Under the pieces are notes generated by a model, which saw only the letters and a program-made list of their open reading frames with translations, was not told the DNA's origin and made no database searches. 32,477 nucleotides of DNA from Bacteroidota bacterium (lineage in GTDB: Bacteria; Bacteroidota; Bacteroidia; Bacteroidales; WCHB1-69), in the NCBI GenBank assembly GCA_019135895.1, contig JAGVVH010000215.1:1-32477 (forward strand). The letters run 5' to 3'. Made by a program: the position numbers and the translations under genes. Below, piece after piece: positions 1 to 8,263 of the stretch (its first letter is position 1; each line of letters opens with the position of its first letter).

Positions 1-229
1 GTAATTTTTGATAAATCTTATAAGAAAGAAAACTTTTTCCAAACATCATGGGCTAATAATACTTGAAAACAAGAAAAATACAATTTTAGTTCTGTTGGGT
101 TTTGAGACAGCCTCCACTAAAAAAAATTTCATAACTAATAAATTCTTTTCCGACAATCATTCTTTCAAAACAGCATTTCATTAACCATAAAAAGGACGCA
201 GTTGAGTCGGGGCGTTTTCCCAAAGAAAT

Positions 230-262
230 AAGAATCAAATAAAATCGTTTTATTTGATTCTT
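230..262. terminator. Perfect AT-rich hairpin, terminator or regulatory
   Basis: Positions 230-244 are the exact reverse complement of 248-262, giving a 15-bp stem with a three-base TCG loop. The stem is very AT-rich and no clean T-run follows on the plus strand, so it is not a classical terminator. It may end a gene lying left of the window, or act as a regulatory site, because its right arm covers the area where the -33 element of the next promoter should lie. Confidence 0.5.
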
Positions 263-282
263 TCAGATAGATAGTTTTTTGA

Positions 283-290
283 TATTTTTG
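283..290 (+). promoter_or_regulatory. Bacteroidota -7 box for the S9 peptidase gene
   Basis: TATTTTTG followed by C matches the TAnnTTTG -7 consensus of the Bacteroidota housekeeping sigma factor and lies 17 bases before the peptidase ATG. The -33 TTTG is not clear at the ideal spacing. A TTTG at 253-256 is 26 bases away, inside the hairpin arm. Confidence 0.5.
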
Positions 291-307
291 CAGAAAATTT
301 AACGGGT

Positions 308-2392
308 ATGAAAAAATATTTTATTTTATTAGTTTTATTTCCAATGATGATAATTTCCTGTAAACAAAACAAAACGGAACAACCCAAAGAGGAGGTGATG
401 TCAAAAGAAAACCGTACGGTTCCTGATTTTTCAAAAGGGGTGATGACTGAAGAAATTCTTTGGTATCTCGGGCGTATATCCGACCCGCAAGTTTCTCCCG
501 ACGGCAAGACGCTACTTTTTGCCGTAAAATATTACGACTACAAGCTTAACAAAGGGAATCAGGAGCTTTACACCATGCCGGTAAAAGGCGGCAACCCGAA
601 AAACATTACAGTTTCTCCCAACGATGAACTTCAGGCTATTTGGCGCCCTGACGGAAAGAAAATAGCATACCTGTACAATGGTGAAAATGGCATGCAGGTT
701 TGGGAGTGTAATCCCGACGGAACCGAAAGCAAACAAATTACCAATGTAAAAGGTGACATTAACGGTTTTTCTTATGCTCCCGACCTGAAGCATCTGATCT
801 ACTCCATGAATGTTCAGGTTGACCCCAAAATTACGGATCGCTATCCCGATCTTCCCGAGGCAAATGCTTTCATTTATGACGACCTGATGTACCGCCATTG
901 GAGTGAATGGAAAGACGGAACTTACAACCATCTCTTTATTGCTGCATATCCTTCTGTGGAAAATCCAATAGAACTGCTAAAAGGCGAAAAATTCAGCTCA
1001 CCGCTGCCTCCTTTTGGAGGGATGGAACAGGTTTCATGGTCACCCGATGGCAAGAAAATTGCTTACTGCTCTAAAAAATTGTCGGGAAAAGCCTTTGCCG
1101 AAAGCACCAATTCAGACATTTATATTTATGATTTAGCTACGAAGCAAACTACTAACCTTACAGAAGAAAATAAAGGCTATGATTTGGATCCCGTTTTTTC
1201 TCCCGATGGTTCAAAAATTGTTTGGTGGAGTATGAAGACTGATGGTTTCGAATCTGAAAAACACCGACTTTTTATTCACGACTTTAAAACCGGTGAAACG
1301 AAAGATTACAGTAGCGAATTTGATCAGGATGCCACCAATTTTGTATGGAGTCCCAAGGGTAACAAAATCTATTTTTTAAGCTGCAAAGAGGCAACCTATC
1401 AGATATATTCTTTAAGTTTAGAAACCAAACAGATTTCACAACTTACAGAAGGGGATCAGGATTACAACACCTTGGCATTGGCCGGGAATGAATTAATAGT
1501 TTCCAAAACCACCCATGCCCTGCCAACAGAATTATTCTCCGTTAATTTAGTTACCAAATATGAAAAACAGCTTACGTATGTTAATAAAGATGTTTTATCT
1601 AAAATAAAACTCGGAAAATCTGTAAAGCGGTGGGTAAAAACAACGGATGGGAAGCAGATGCTTGTTTGGGTGATATTACCCCCGAATTTCGATTCCACCA
1701 AGACTTATCCTGCATTGCTATATTGTCAGGGCGGGCCGCAACAAGCTGTGAGTCAGTTTTTCTCTTATCGGTGGAATTTTCAAATGATGACGGCACACGA
1801 TTATATTGTCATTGCGCCCAACAGAAGAGGGTTGCCGGGTTTTGGCAGCGAATGGAACGACCAGATAAGTTTAGACTACGGTGGTCAGAACATGAAAGAT
1901 TATTTGTCGGCTGTTGATGAAATTGCAAAAGAACCTTATGTTGATGAAAATCGCTTGGGTGCAGTGGGCGCAAGTTATGGCGGATTTTCAATATACTGGC
2001 TTGCAGGGCATCATGAAAAGCGCTTTAAAGCATTTATTGCCCATTGTGGAATGTTTAATCTTGAAAGCTGGTATGGAACCACCGAAGAGTTATTCTTTGC
2101 CAACCACGATCTCGGGGGAGCATACTGGAATAAGCCGGTTCCGAAAAGTTATGAATTTTCACCACACAAATTTGTCGGCAATTGGGATACTCCACTTTTG
2201 GTAATTCATGGGGGTAACGACTTCAGAATTCCTTACACCGAAGGGATGCAAGCATTCAATGCTGCCCAATTGAAAGGGATTCCCAGTCGTTTTCTTTTCT
2301 TCCCCGAAGAGACTCATTTTGTCACCAAACCACAAAATGCCATTTTATGGCAAAGAGAATTTTTCAGATGGTTAGATCAGTGGTTAAAATAA
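308..2392 (+). CDS. S9 family (prolyl oligopeptidase-type) lipoprotein peptidase
   Basis: A 694-residue serine peptidase of the S9/DPP-IV type, which typically trims short or Pro-containing peptides outside the cytoplasm. The N-terminus is a lipoprotein signal: MKK, a hydrophobic stretch, then IISC with the lipidated Cys at about residue 18. This suggests anchoring in the outer or inner membrane. Residues about 45-430 carry repeated SPDGK-type blades (PD40/TolB-like beta-propeller). The C-terminal alpha/beta-hydrolase domain has the nucleophile motif GASYGG (S556) and probable partners D638 (HGGND) and H670 (EETHF). The start follows a TAnnTTTG promoter by 17 bases. The triad and length fit the family. 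The exact substrate cannot be read from the sequence; bulk peptide degradation in an amino-acid user is a reasonable guess. Confidence 0.9.
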   Translation: MKKYFILLVLFPMMIISCKQNKTEQPKEEVMSKENRTVPDFSKGVMTEEILWYLGRISDPQVSPDGKTLLFAVKYYDYKLNKGNQELYTMPVKGGNPKNITVSPNDELQAIWRPDGKKIAYLYNGENGMQVWECNPDGTESKQITNVKGDINGFSYAPDLKHLIYSMNVQVDPKITDRYPDLPEANAFIYDDLMYRHWSEWKDGTYNHLFIAAYPSVENPIELLKGEKFSSPLPPFGGMEQVSWSPDGKKIAYCSKKLSGKAFAESTNSDIYIYDLATKQTTNLTEENKGYDLDPVFSPDGSKIVWWSMKTDGFESEKHRLFIHDFKTGETKDYSSEFDQDATNFVWSPKGNKIYFLSCKEATYQIYSLSLETKQISQLTEGDQDYNTLALAGNELIVSKTTHALPTELFSVNLVTKYEKQLTYVNKDVLSKIKLGKSVKRWVKTTDGKQMLVWVILPPNFDSTKTYPALLYCQGGPQQAVSQFFSYRWNFQMMTAHDYIVIAPNRRGLPGFGSEWNDQISLDYGGQNMKDYLSAVDEIAKEPYVDENRLGAVGASYGGFSIYWLAGHHEKRFKAFIAHCGMFNLESWYGTTEELFFANHDLGGAYWNKPVPKSYEFSPHKFVGNWDTPLLVIHGGNDFRIPYTEGMQAFNAAQLKGIPSRFLFFPEETHFVTKPQNAILWQREFFRWLDQWLK

Positions 2393-2427
2393 AAATGGGA
2401 AAAAGCTGTTGAATATTTACAAAAACA

Positions 2428-3168
2428 ATGATGAATGATATGAAAAAAACTATTTTAACCCTGCTAATCTCAATGGCGTTGTTGGTTAATTTTGCCCAAG
2501 ATGCGCAGTGCCCCCGCGGAGAAATCAATTGTACCGGAAAATGTGGTCGGTTTATCAATGAAAACGGAGATGAATATTGTGACTTAGGAAAGAAAATTTC
2601 TGAAACAGAAGATGCCATTTCCGTAAAAGGGCCTGAAAACGGGGTATATGTAAAGAAAGAAAGAGAGATAAAAACCGATACTATTCGCCATCAAAGATCC
2701 GAACGTATTGCTGCCCATTCACCTGCCAAAGAAAATTTACCTGCGGAAGAGACAGCGGTTCAGGATAACTCTTCCCAATCTACCCAAGAGACTTCTGTTC
2801 AAGAAAAAACAAACATCAAAGTAGAAAAACCTTCTAGTCACAAATCTCCTTATCTGTTGGTTCCCATTCTCATGATTCTGATAGTATTATATATTTTAAC
2901 ATTATTTCTTGTCAACAAAGAAAAAATCAAATTGGCAACTCATCGCAAAATATGGAATATTGCGCTTACTGTCACCTTTTTTGTTTCCGGGATTTTGGGA
3001 TTGATTATGGCATTCATGATCAATTATGGACATATTCCTGATTTTTACAGGGCTCTGTTGAAGATACATGTTGATTTCGGGATAGCCATGGCTATTATTG
3101 CCGTTTTTCATCTTTTGTGGCATCTTAATTATTACAAAACCATCTTGAAAATCAAATGCAATAAATAA
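2428..3168 (+). CDS. Cys-rich, DUF4405-like four-helix membrane protein
   Basis: A 246-residue protein not firmly identified. A signal peptide begins at MKKTILTLL, so the real start may be the Met codon at 2440 rather than 2428. Right after cleavage comes a compact Cys-rich block (CPRGEINC, then TGKC, then ENGDEYCD) resembling small Cys/Asp modules seen beside membrane cytochromes in Bacteroidota. A polar, probably disordered linker follows to about residue 145. Four predicted helices come next, with His residues in THRKIWN, KIHVDFG and VFHLLWH that could bind haem, as in DUF4405/cytochrome-b-like proteins. It sits 35 bases after the peptidase and 27 before the LptF-type permease, so co-transcription is possible. 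A membrane electron-transfer role is inference only. Confidence 0.55.
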   Translation: MMNDMKKTILTLLISMALLVNFAQDAQCPRGEINCTGKCGRFINENGDEYCDLGKKISETEDAISVKGPENGVYVKKEREIKTDTIRHQRSERIAAHSPAKENLPAEETAVQDNSSQSTQETSVQEKTNIKVEKPSSHKSPYLLVPILMILIVLYILTLFLVNKEKIKLATHRKIWNIALTVTFFVSGILGLIMAFMINYGHIPDFYRALLKIHVDFGIAMAIIAVFHLLWHLNYYKTILKIKCNK

Positions 3169-3195
3169 GCTCAAAATTCTTGGAACTTTCTGACA

Positions 3196-4320
3196 ATGAA
3201 ATCTAAAATTAAAACTTTTCTAAACAAATACAGGGATATTCTCGGGTGGAGGCTATTGGATAGTTATATTTTGAAAAAATTTCTCGGTTCTTTTGTCTAT
3301 TCCATTGCGCTGTTAATGACCATTATCATTGTTTTTGACGTGTCCGAAAACATACAGAGCTTTATGGACAAGAATGTTCCCTTTAGTGAAATAGTCTTCA
3401 AATATTATTTAAATTTTATTCCCTACTTCATCAATCTATTCATTCCGCTTTTTACTTTTATCAGTGTAATATGGTTTACCTCCTCTTTATCGCAGCAAAA
3501 TGAAATCATTGCCATTTTGGGTAGTGGAATCAATTTTTACCGTTTTATGGTTCCTTACATTGCAGGAGCCTTAATTATTGCTTCTCTTTCACTGGTTTTT
3601 GCTAATCTCATTATTCCACATACTAATGAAAAATTCAATAATTTTAAACAGGAATATTTTATTGTCAGACACCCTTCACGTTCAAACATACATGTTAAAA
3701 CATCTCCAAATACCTATGTTTATGTTGATCGTTGGAACAGAAAAGCGATGGAAGGGCATCAATTTACTTACGAGTGCTTTTCCGATGAAATGATATCTTA
3801 TAAAATCAAAGCCAGAAGTATTAAATATAATCCGGAAAATCAAACGTGGAGACTTGAAAATTATTCGAAAAGAACTATTCGGGACAGTATAGAAACAGTT
3901 GAGGTCGGAAAAACCATGGATACTGTTTTTAACATTGAACCCAATGATTTCAACAAAGATGTCAAGGTTATAGAGACCATGACCTATAAAAACTTGCAGG
4001 ATTACATAAAAGAAGAAAAAGCAAAAGGTTCAAGCTATGTCAATTATTATCTGATCGAGAAGAATAAGCGAATTGCCAACCCCATGGGGACCATCATTAT
4101 GACCTTGCTTGGTTTAAGTGTCGCCTCCCGTAAGACCCGACGTGGAATCGGGGTACATCTCTTTTTTGGAATAGCCTTGGCTTTTATTTTCATTTTTTTG
4201 CAGCAGATATCAGACGTCTTTGCTGTATCAGGAAGCATCTTTCCGGCATTAGGTGCTTGGATTCCGGATATCATATTTTTAATAATTTGTATTTTCATGA
4301 TTAAATTCACACAAAAATAA
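3196..4320 (+). CDS. LptF/LptG (YjgP/YjgQ) family permease
   Basis: A 374-residue permease of the LptF/LptG family, which with the LptB ATPase extracts LPS from the inner membrane and passes it to the Lpt bridge. The layout fits the family: three N-terminal membrane helices (about residues 33-55, 72-98 and 116-140), a large periplasmic beta-jellyroll-like domain (about 145-290), then three C-terminal helices (about 298-372). The segment NPMGTIIMTLLGLSVASRKTRRG before the last helices is typical of the family. Bacteroidota often carry lptF and lptG apart, and only one copy is seen here, so I cannot tell F from G. A 150-base gap follows before gldF. Confidence 0.88.
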   Translation: MKSKIKTFLNKYRDILGWRLLDSYILKKFLGSFVYSIALLMTIIIVFDVSENIQSFMDKNVPFSEIVFKYYLNFIPYFINLFIPLFTFISVIWFTSSLSQQNEIIAILGSGINFYRFMVPYIAGALIIASLSLVFANLIIPHTNEKFNNFKQEYFIVRHPSRSNIHVKTSPNTYVYVDRWNRKAMEGHQFTYECFSDEMISYKIKARSIKYNPENQTWRLENYSKRTIRDSIETVEVGKTMDTVFNIEPNDFNKDVKVIETMTYKNLQDYIKEEKAKGSSYVNYYLIEKNKRIANPMGTIIMTLLGLSVASRKTRRGIGVHLFFGIALAFIFIFLQQISDVFAVSGSIFPALGAWIPDIIFLIICIFMIKFTQK

Positions 4321-4443
4321 GATTTCTGGAAGATGTTGTTCGGGTTTAGCGTCTAAAAAAATTGTAAAAACAAAATTTATAACTGGGAACTTTGCCTGAT
4401 TTTTCAAAATAGAACCGATTGTTTTAAGATCATAATTTTTCAC

Positions 4444-4451
4444 TATTTTTG
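4444..4451 (+). promoter_or_regulatory. -7 promoter motif upstream of gldF
   Basis: TATTTTTG followed by CC matches TAnnTTTG and lies 19 bases before the gldF ATG. A partial -33 (TTG at 4419-4421) is about 22 bases upstream. The 4321-4443 stretch before it shows no gene and no obvious terminator hairpin. Confidence 0.5.
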
Positions 4452-4470
4452 CCAACCTAAAATTATAATT

Positions 4471-5202
4471 ATGTTTAGCCTGTATATTAAGGAGATAAAA
4501 TCCTATTTAAGTTCAGTCATCGGCTATATTTTCATAGCCGTTTTCCTTATTGTTTCGGCCTTGTTTTTATGGGTTTTTCCCAACATCAACAATATCTTAT
4601 ATGCGGGTCTGGCAGATTTGCAAGGACTTTTCAATTTGTCGAGATTTCTTTTTGTTTTATTAGTTCCTGCCATCACCATGCGTTCTTTTGCAGAGGAGAA
4701 AAGATTGGGGACCATGGAATTGCTTCTCACCAAGCCTATTTCTGACAATCAGCTCATTGCTGCCAAATTTCTCTCTTGTCTTACTTTGCTTATTATTGCC
4801 TTATTGCCCACCTTGGTTTACATAATCTCTGTTTATAATCTTGGTAATCCTCCCGGAAATATAGACATGGGTAGTACGTGGGGATCTTATCTTGGGTTGG
4901 TTTTGCTCGGCTCAAGTTTCATTGCCATTGGGCTCTTTGTATCCAGCATTACCAACAATCAGATTATTGCTTTTATATTGGCAGCCCCGATCTGTTTTAT
5001 TCTCAATTTCGGTTTCGAATTTATTTACTCTTTTGATGCTTTGGGTAATTTTGGCTATTTTGTTAAAACAATCGGGATTGACCACCACTATACCTCCATT
5101 AGCAAAGGGGTTATTGATTCAAGGGATATCATTTACTTCCTGAGTTTTATTTTTATTTTTATGTTCGGAACGAGAGTATCATTGATAAGCAGAAAATGGT
5201 AA
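4471..5202 (+). CDS. gldF: GldF-type ABC transporter permease
   Basis: A 243-residue ABC-2-type permease with about six membrane helices. The cytoplasmic loop motif RSFAEEKRLGTMELLLTKPI is characteristic of the GldF/NosY-like group. In gliding Bacteroidota, GldA (ATPase), GldF and GldG form an ABC transporter needed for motility or adhesin secretion. Many non-gliding members keep gldFG with unknown cargo. Here gldG follows after 38 bases, as in Flavobacterium-type operons. The ATPase gldA is not in the window. The gene has its own promoter motif at 4444. Family assignment is firm; a role in gliding is not implied. Confidence 0.85.
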   Translation: MFSLYIKEIKSYLSSVIGYIFIAVFLIVSALFLWVFPNINNILYAGLADLQGLFNLSRFLFVLLVPAITMRSFAEEKRLGTMELLLTKPISDNQLIAAKFLSCLTLLIIALLPTLVYIISVYNLGNPPGNIDMGSTWGSYLGLVLLGSSFIAIGLFVSSITNNQIIAFILAAPICFILNFGFEFIYSFDALGNFGYFVKTIGIDHHYTSISKGVIDSRDIIYFLSFIFIFMFGTRVSLISRKW

Positions 5203-5240
5203 TGAGTCTGATTTATTGAGTTGTTATAATTGAATTTATT

Positions 5241-7007
5241 ATGAAAGATAACATGAATAATAGTAACCGTTATAAAAGGACTGCCTTAATAGGGTTGACT
5301 TCCGGATTACTTATCTTGGTAGCCGTAAATATTATCAGTTCTTTTTTCTTTTTCAGAATTGACTTGACAAAAGATAAACGACACTCTCTTTCTCCTGCTA
5401 CCATTGAACTTTTAGATAAACTTGAAGACAAAGTTTATATTCGTGTTTATCTGAAAGGCGAAGGACACCCTGCTGATTACCAACTTTTTGCTGAAAAGAC
5501 AAAAGATATTTTGCAAGAGTTTAGAAGTTATTCCAACAACATCTATTTTGAATTTATTGACCCGGTAGCAGGCAAATCCAAGGAAGAAACCAATGCAATT
5601 TTCGGGGAATTTTATAAAAAAGGCTTAAAACCAATTCCTATCAGCAAGGAAAGCTCCAGTGGTTATTCAACACAGTTTGTTGTTCCCGGGGCGATGATAT
5701 CCTATAGCAACCATGAATATCCTGTCACTCTGGTAGTGTCCGACCCTGGCGGAAACGACAACTGGCTTGAATACTCTATTCAGGAATTGGAATATAATAT
5801 TGTGGCAGGCATCCGCAAACTGATAAAACCACACAAGGCAACTATTGCATTTTTGGACGGACAAGGAGAACTTGATTTTATGAACACTTCCTGGGTGGCA
5901 TACCAACTTCAACGATTTTATAATGTTGAGAGAATATCCATTGATGGAAAAATAAATAGCTTACGAAAAATTGCAATAGATGATTCTGTAAAACAGACAA
6001 TTAAAATATTGGGGAATAAATATGATGTGTTGATTGTTGCTCAGCCAACAGAACCATTCAGGGAAGTTGACAAATTTATTATTGATCAGCATATTATGCG
6101 TGGGGGAAAAGTTCTCTGGCTTGTTGACGCTACCAATGCCGCCATGGATAGTCTTCAGAGCGCTCCGGAATTTTTTGCTTTATCCCGCTCCTTAAGATTA
6201 AACGACCTCTTTTTTAAATATGGAGTAAGACTAAATGCCAACCTGATTCAGGATCTCAGTTGTCAAAGTATCCCATTAGAAGTGGGCAAAATAGGAGACC
6301 AGCCACAATATAAATTCATGGCCTTTCCATACGCTCTTAACGTCGTCAACTTCTCAGATCATCCTATTGTTCGGAATATCAAAAACATCAAATCTGACTT
6401 TGCAGGATCCATTGATTTTGTGGGAAATGACAACTTAAAGAAAACCATTCTCTTCACTTCTTCTGAACGGACTAAACTTATCCCTACGCCCTCTATAGTG
6501 ACGCTGAACGTTGGCAGAACCCAACCCAACATGGAAGAATTTGCTTTTAAATATCTGCCCATTGCGGTGCTTGTTGAAGGAAAATTTAACTCTGCTTACG
6601 ATGGATTGCTTCCTCTTGAATTTGATACCATCAAAGAGTTTGGCTTTATTGCGGAAAGTCCTTCTACCCGCCAAATTTTTGTATCGGACGGAGATATCAT
6701 CAGGAATTTTATTGATCGCAAAAGCAACCAACCCTATCCTGCCGGATATGACATCTATTCAGGAAATCTCTATGATAATAGTGAATTTATCATGAATTGT
6801 GTTAACTACCTATGTGCAGATGATGACTTACTTGCAATTAGAGCAAAAAACTTTAAAATTGGCTCTTTGAATCCTGCTAAAATAAAAGAAAAAAGTACTT
6901 TTTATGCAGTTGTAAACATTGTTGTTCCGTTAGCTCTCATCACCATAATGGGGATCATCATGATTATCATCAGAAAAATAAAATATAATCGGAAAGCAAA
7001 ACAATAA
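5241..7007 (+). CDS. gldG: GldG-type ABC transporter auxiliary protein
   Basis: A 588-residue protein of the GldG family, the auxiliary or substrate-binding partner of GldF. It has an N-terminal helix at about residues 14-36, a large extracytoplasmic region and a C-terminal helix at about 555-578 followed by a basic tail. The segment FFFRIDLTKDKRHSLSPAT just after the first helix is a family hallmark (the ABC-type uncharacterised transport domain found in GldG and eukaryotic IFT52-like proteins). Translation could start at 5241 or at the second Met (5253); neither has a clear ribosome-binding site. Its stop lies four bases from the stop of the convergent cvpA gene, so the two transcripts must overlap or end within each other's genes. 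Confidence 0.85.
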   Translation: MKDNMNNSNRYKRTALIGLTSGLLILVAVNIISSFFFFRIDLTKDKRHSLSPATIELLDKLEDKVYIRVYLKGEGHPADYQLFAEKTKDILQEFRSYSNNIYFEFIDPVAGKSKEETNAIFGEFYKKGLKPIPISKESSSGYSTQFVVPGAMISYSNHEYPVTLVVSDPGGNDNWLEYSIQELEYNIVAGIRKLIKPHKATIAFLDGQGELDFMNTSWVAYQLQRFYNVERISIDGKINSLRKIAIDDSVKQTIKILGNKYDVLIVAQPTEPFREVDKFIIDQHIMRGGKVLWLVDATNAAMDSLQSAPEFFALSRSLRLNDLFFKYGVRLNANLIQDLSCQSIPLEVGKIGDQPQYKFMAFPYALNVVNFSDHPIVRNIKNIKSDFAGSIDFVGNDNLKKTILFTSSERTKLIPTPSIVTLNVGRTQPNMEEFAFKYLPIAVLVEGKFNSAYDGLLPLEFDTIKEFGFIAESPSTRQIFVSDGDIIRNFIDRKSNQPYPAGYDIYSGNLYDNSEFIMNCVNYLCADDDLLAIRAKNFKIGSLNPAKIKEKSTFYAVVNIVVPLALITIMGIIMIIIRKIKYNRKAKQ

Positions 7008-7011
7008 GACT

Positions 7012-7479
7012 TTATTTTTTTAGAAAAAATTCTTTTACTTCAGGAACTATAGGTTCTATATATTTGTAAAAAAAAGATTTTTCTTTTACATCTCGTTTTA
7101 CTATCCACTCATTTTTATCCACAAGATTGATAAAATAGATAAGGACGCCAAAAAAAACAAGAACTTTGCAAGCGCCGAAAATCAGACCGAAAATGTTATT
7201 TACAAAACCGGGAATTACCAATTTTATCACTTTTTCTATCACAATTCCTGCAAAGTGAACGATTACCAAAACAGCAACAAAAGTAAGCACAAATGCAATA
7301 ACTTTTATGGTTGCGCTATTTCCGAACCATGAGGCAACCACATCAGAAAACTTAATAGTACCCCATACTCCTAAAAGGAGGGCGGCAATAGAAGCGAGTT
7401 CCTTAACAAGACCATTTTTAAAACCCTTGAAGCCAAACCAGATTAAGGGTATTAAAACAAGAATGTCTAACCAGTTCAT
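7012..7479 (-). CDS. CvpA family membrane protein
   Basis: A 155-residue protein with four predicted membrane helices and the CvpA/colicin-V-production family pattern: N-terminal MNWLDILVLIPL, then FKGFKNGLVKEL with a conserved small-residue helix, and a central NNIFGLIFGACKVLV stretch. CvpA proteins are inner-membrane proteins linked to envelope homeostasis and bile-salt resistance in other bacteria; the biochemical role is not established. It is the last gene of a minus-strand set mlaE-mlaF-cvpA, 24 bases after mlaF, which supports an envelope role. The ORF is complete and of usual length. Confidence 0.82.
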   Translation of the reverse strand: MNWLDILVLIPLIWFGFKGFKNGLVKELASIAALLLGVWGTIKFSDVVASWFGNSATIKVIAFVLTFVAVLVIVHFAGIVIEKVIKLVIPGFVNNIFGLIFGACKVLVFFGVLIYFINLVDKNEWIVKRDVKEKSFFYKYIEPIVPEVKEFFLKK

Positions 7480-7503
7480 AGGGATTAAAATGAAATAAAA
7501 ATA

Positions 7504-8253
7504 TTAAGTATGTCTGATTTTCTGTGTCAGGGGTTGAGCATAGATAAAATCATTAAGAAGAATATTATCAGTAGTCAATACCTCCTCTTTTGACCCGCAC
7601 CAGGCTAAATCTCCTTTATAAATAAAAGCAATTTTTTCCCCGATAGTAATAACGGAATTAAGGTCATGAGTATTTACAACAGTGGTAATTCCAAAATCGT
7701 GGGTGATTTCCACAATCAGTTCATCAATAAGCATGGCGGTTTTGGGGTCAAGGCCTGAATTGGGTTCATCGCAGAATAAGTATTGTGGATTGCAGGCAAT
7801 AGCTCTGGCAATTGCAGCTCTTTTTTTCATTCCCCCGCTCAGTTCAGCCGGAAAAAGCTTATTGGAATTGATCAGATCAACACGTTCCAGACAGAAATTA
7901 ACCCGATCAAGCTTTTCTCCCTTACTCATATCTTTCAGTATATTCAAAGGAAACATTACATTTTCCTGAATATTCATAGAGTCAAAAAGAGCAGCCCCTT
8001 GAAAAACCATTCCCATTTCTGTTCGGATACTCTTTTTTTCATCATCTGAAATATCATAAAAATCCCGGCCGTCATATAAAACATTACCCTCGTCAGGAGT
8101 TAGTAAACCTACCAGACATTTCATCAAAACGGTTTTTCCGGAACCCGAGCGCCCGATGACCAGATTTACTTTTCCTTTTTCAAAAGAAGTATTGATATTA
8201 TTCAAGACCCGTGTATTTCCGAAATATTTAGAAACGTTTTTTACTTCAATCAT
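7504..8253 (-). CDS. mlaF: MlaF-type ABC transporter ATPase
   Basis: A 249-residue ATP-binding subunit of the Mla/Ttg2-type lipid transporter, which powers phospholipid movement between inner and outer membranes. Walker A is GRSGSGKT at residues 34-41. The signature LSGGMKKRAAIARA and the Walker B region CDEPNSGLDP follow, and the LSGGM variant is typical of MlaF. A D-loop (SGLDP) and switch His (NTHDL) are present. It lies 10 bases after mlaE, so the two are almost certainly co-translated. The periplasmic substrate-binding MlaD (MCE) subunit is not beside them. The subunit type is clear; lipid specificity is inferred from the family. Confidence 0.9.
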   Translation of the reverse strand: MIEVKNVSKYFGNTRVLNNINTSFEKGKVNLVIGRSGSGKTVLMKCLVGLLTPDEGNVLYDGRDFYDISDDEKKSIRTEMGMVFQGAALFDSMNIQENVMFPLNILKDMSKGEKLDRVNFCLERVDLINSNKLFPAELSGGMKKRAAIARAIACNPQYLFCDEPNSGLDPKTAMLIDELIVEITHDFGITTVVNTHDLNSVITIGEKIAFIYKGDLAWCGSKEEVLTTDNILLNDFIYAQPLTQKIRHT

Positions 8254-8263
8254 GGCCTTCAGT

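Larger units (their letters stand above)
1..307. other. Non-coding lead-in region
   Basis: No credible coding region is visible here; the only open frame running in from the right is antisense to the peptidase gene. The stretch is AT-rich. It holds a GAGACAGCCTC-type sequence at 101-114, a perfect 15-bp inverted repeat at 230-262 and a TAnnTTTG promoter motif at 283-290, all noted separately. Any gene to the left lies outside the window. Confidence 0.6.
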
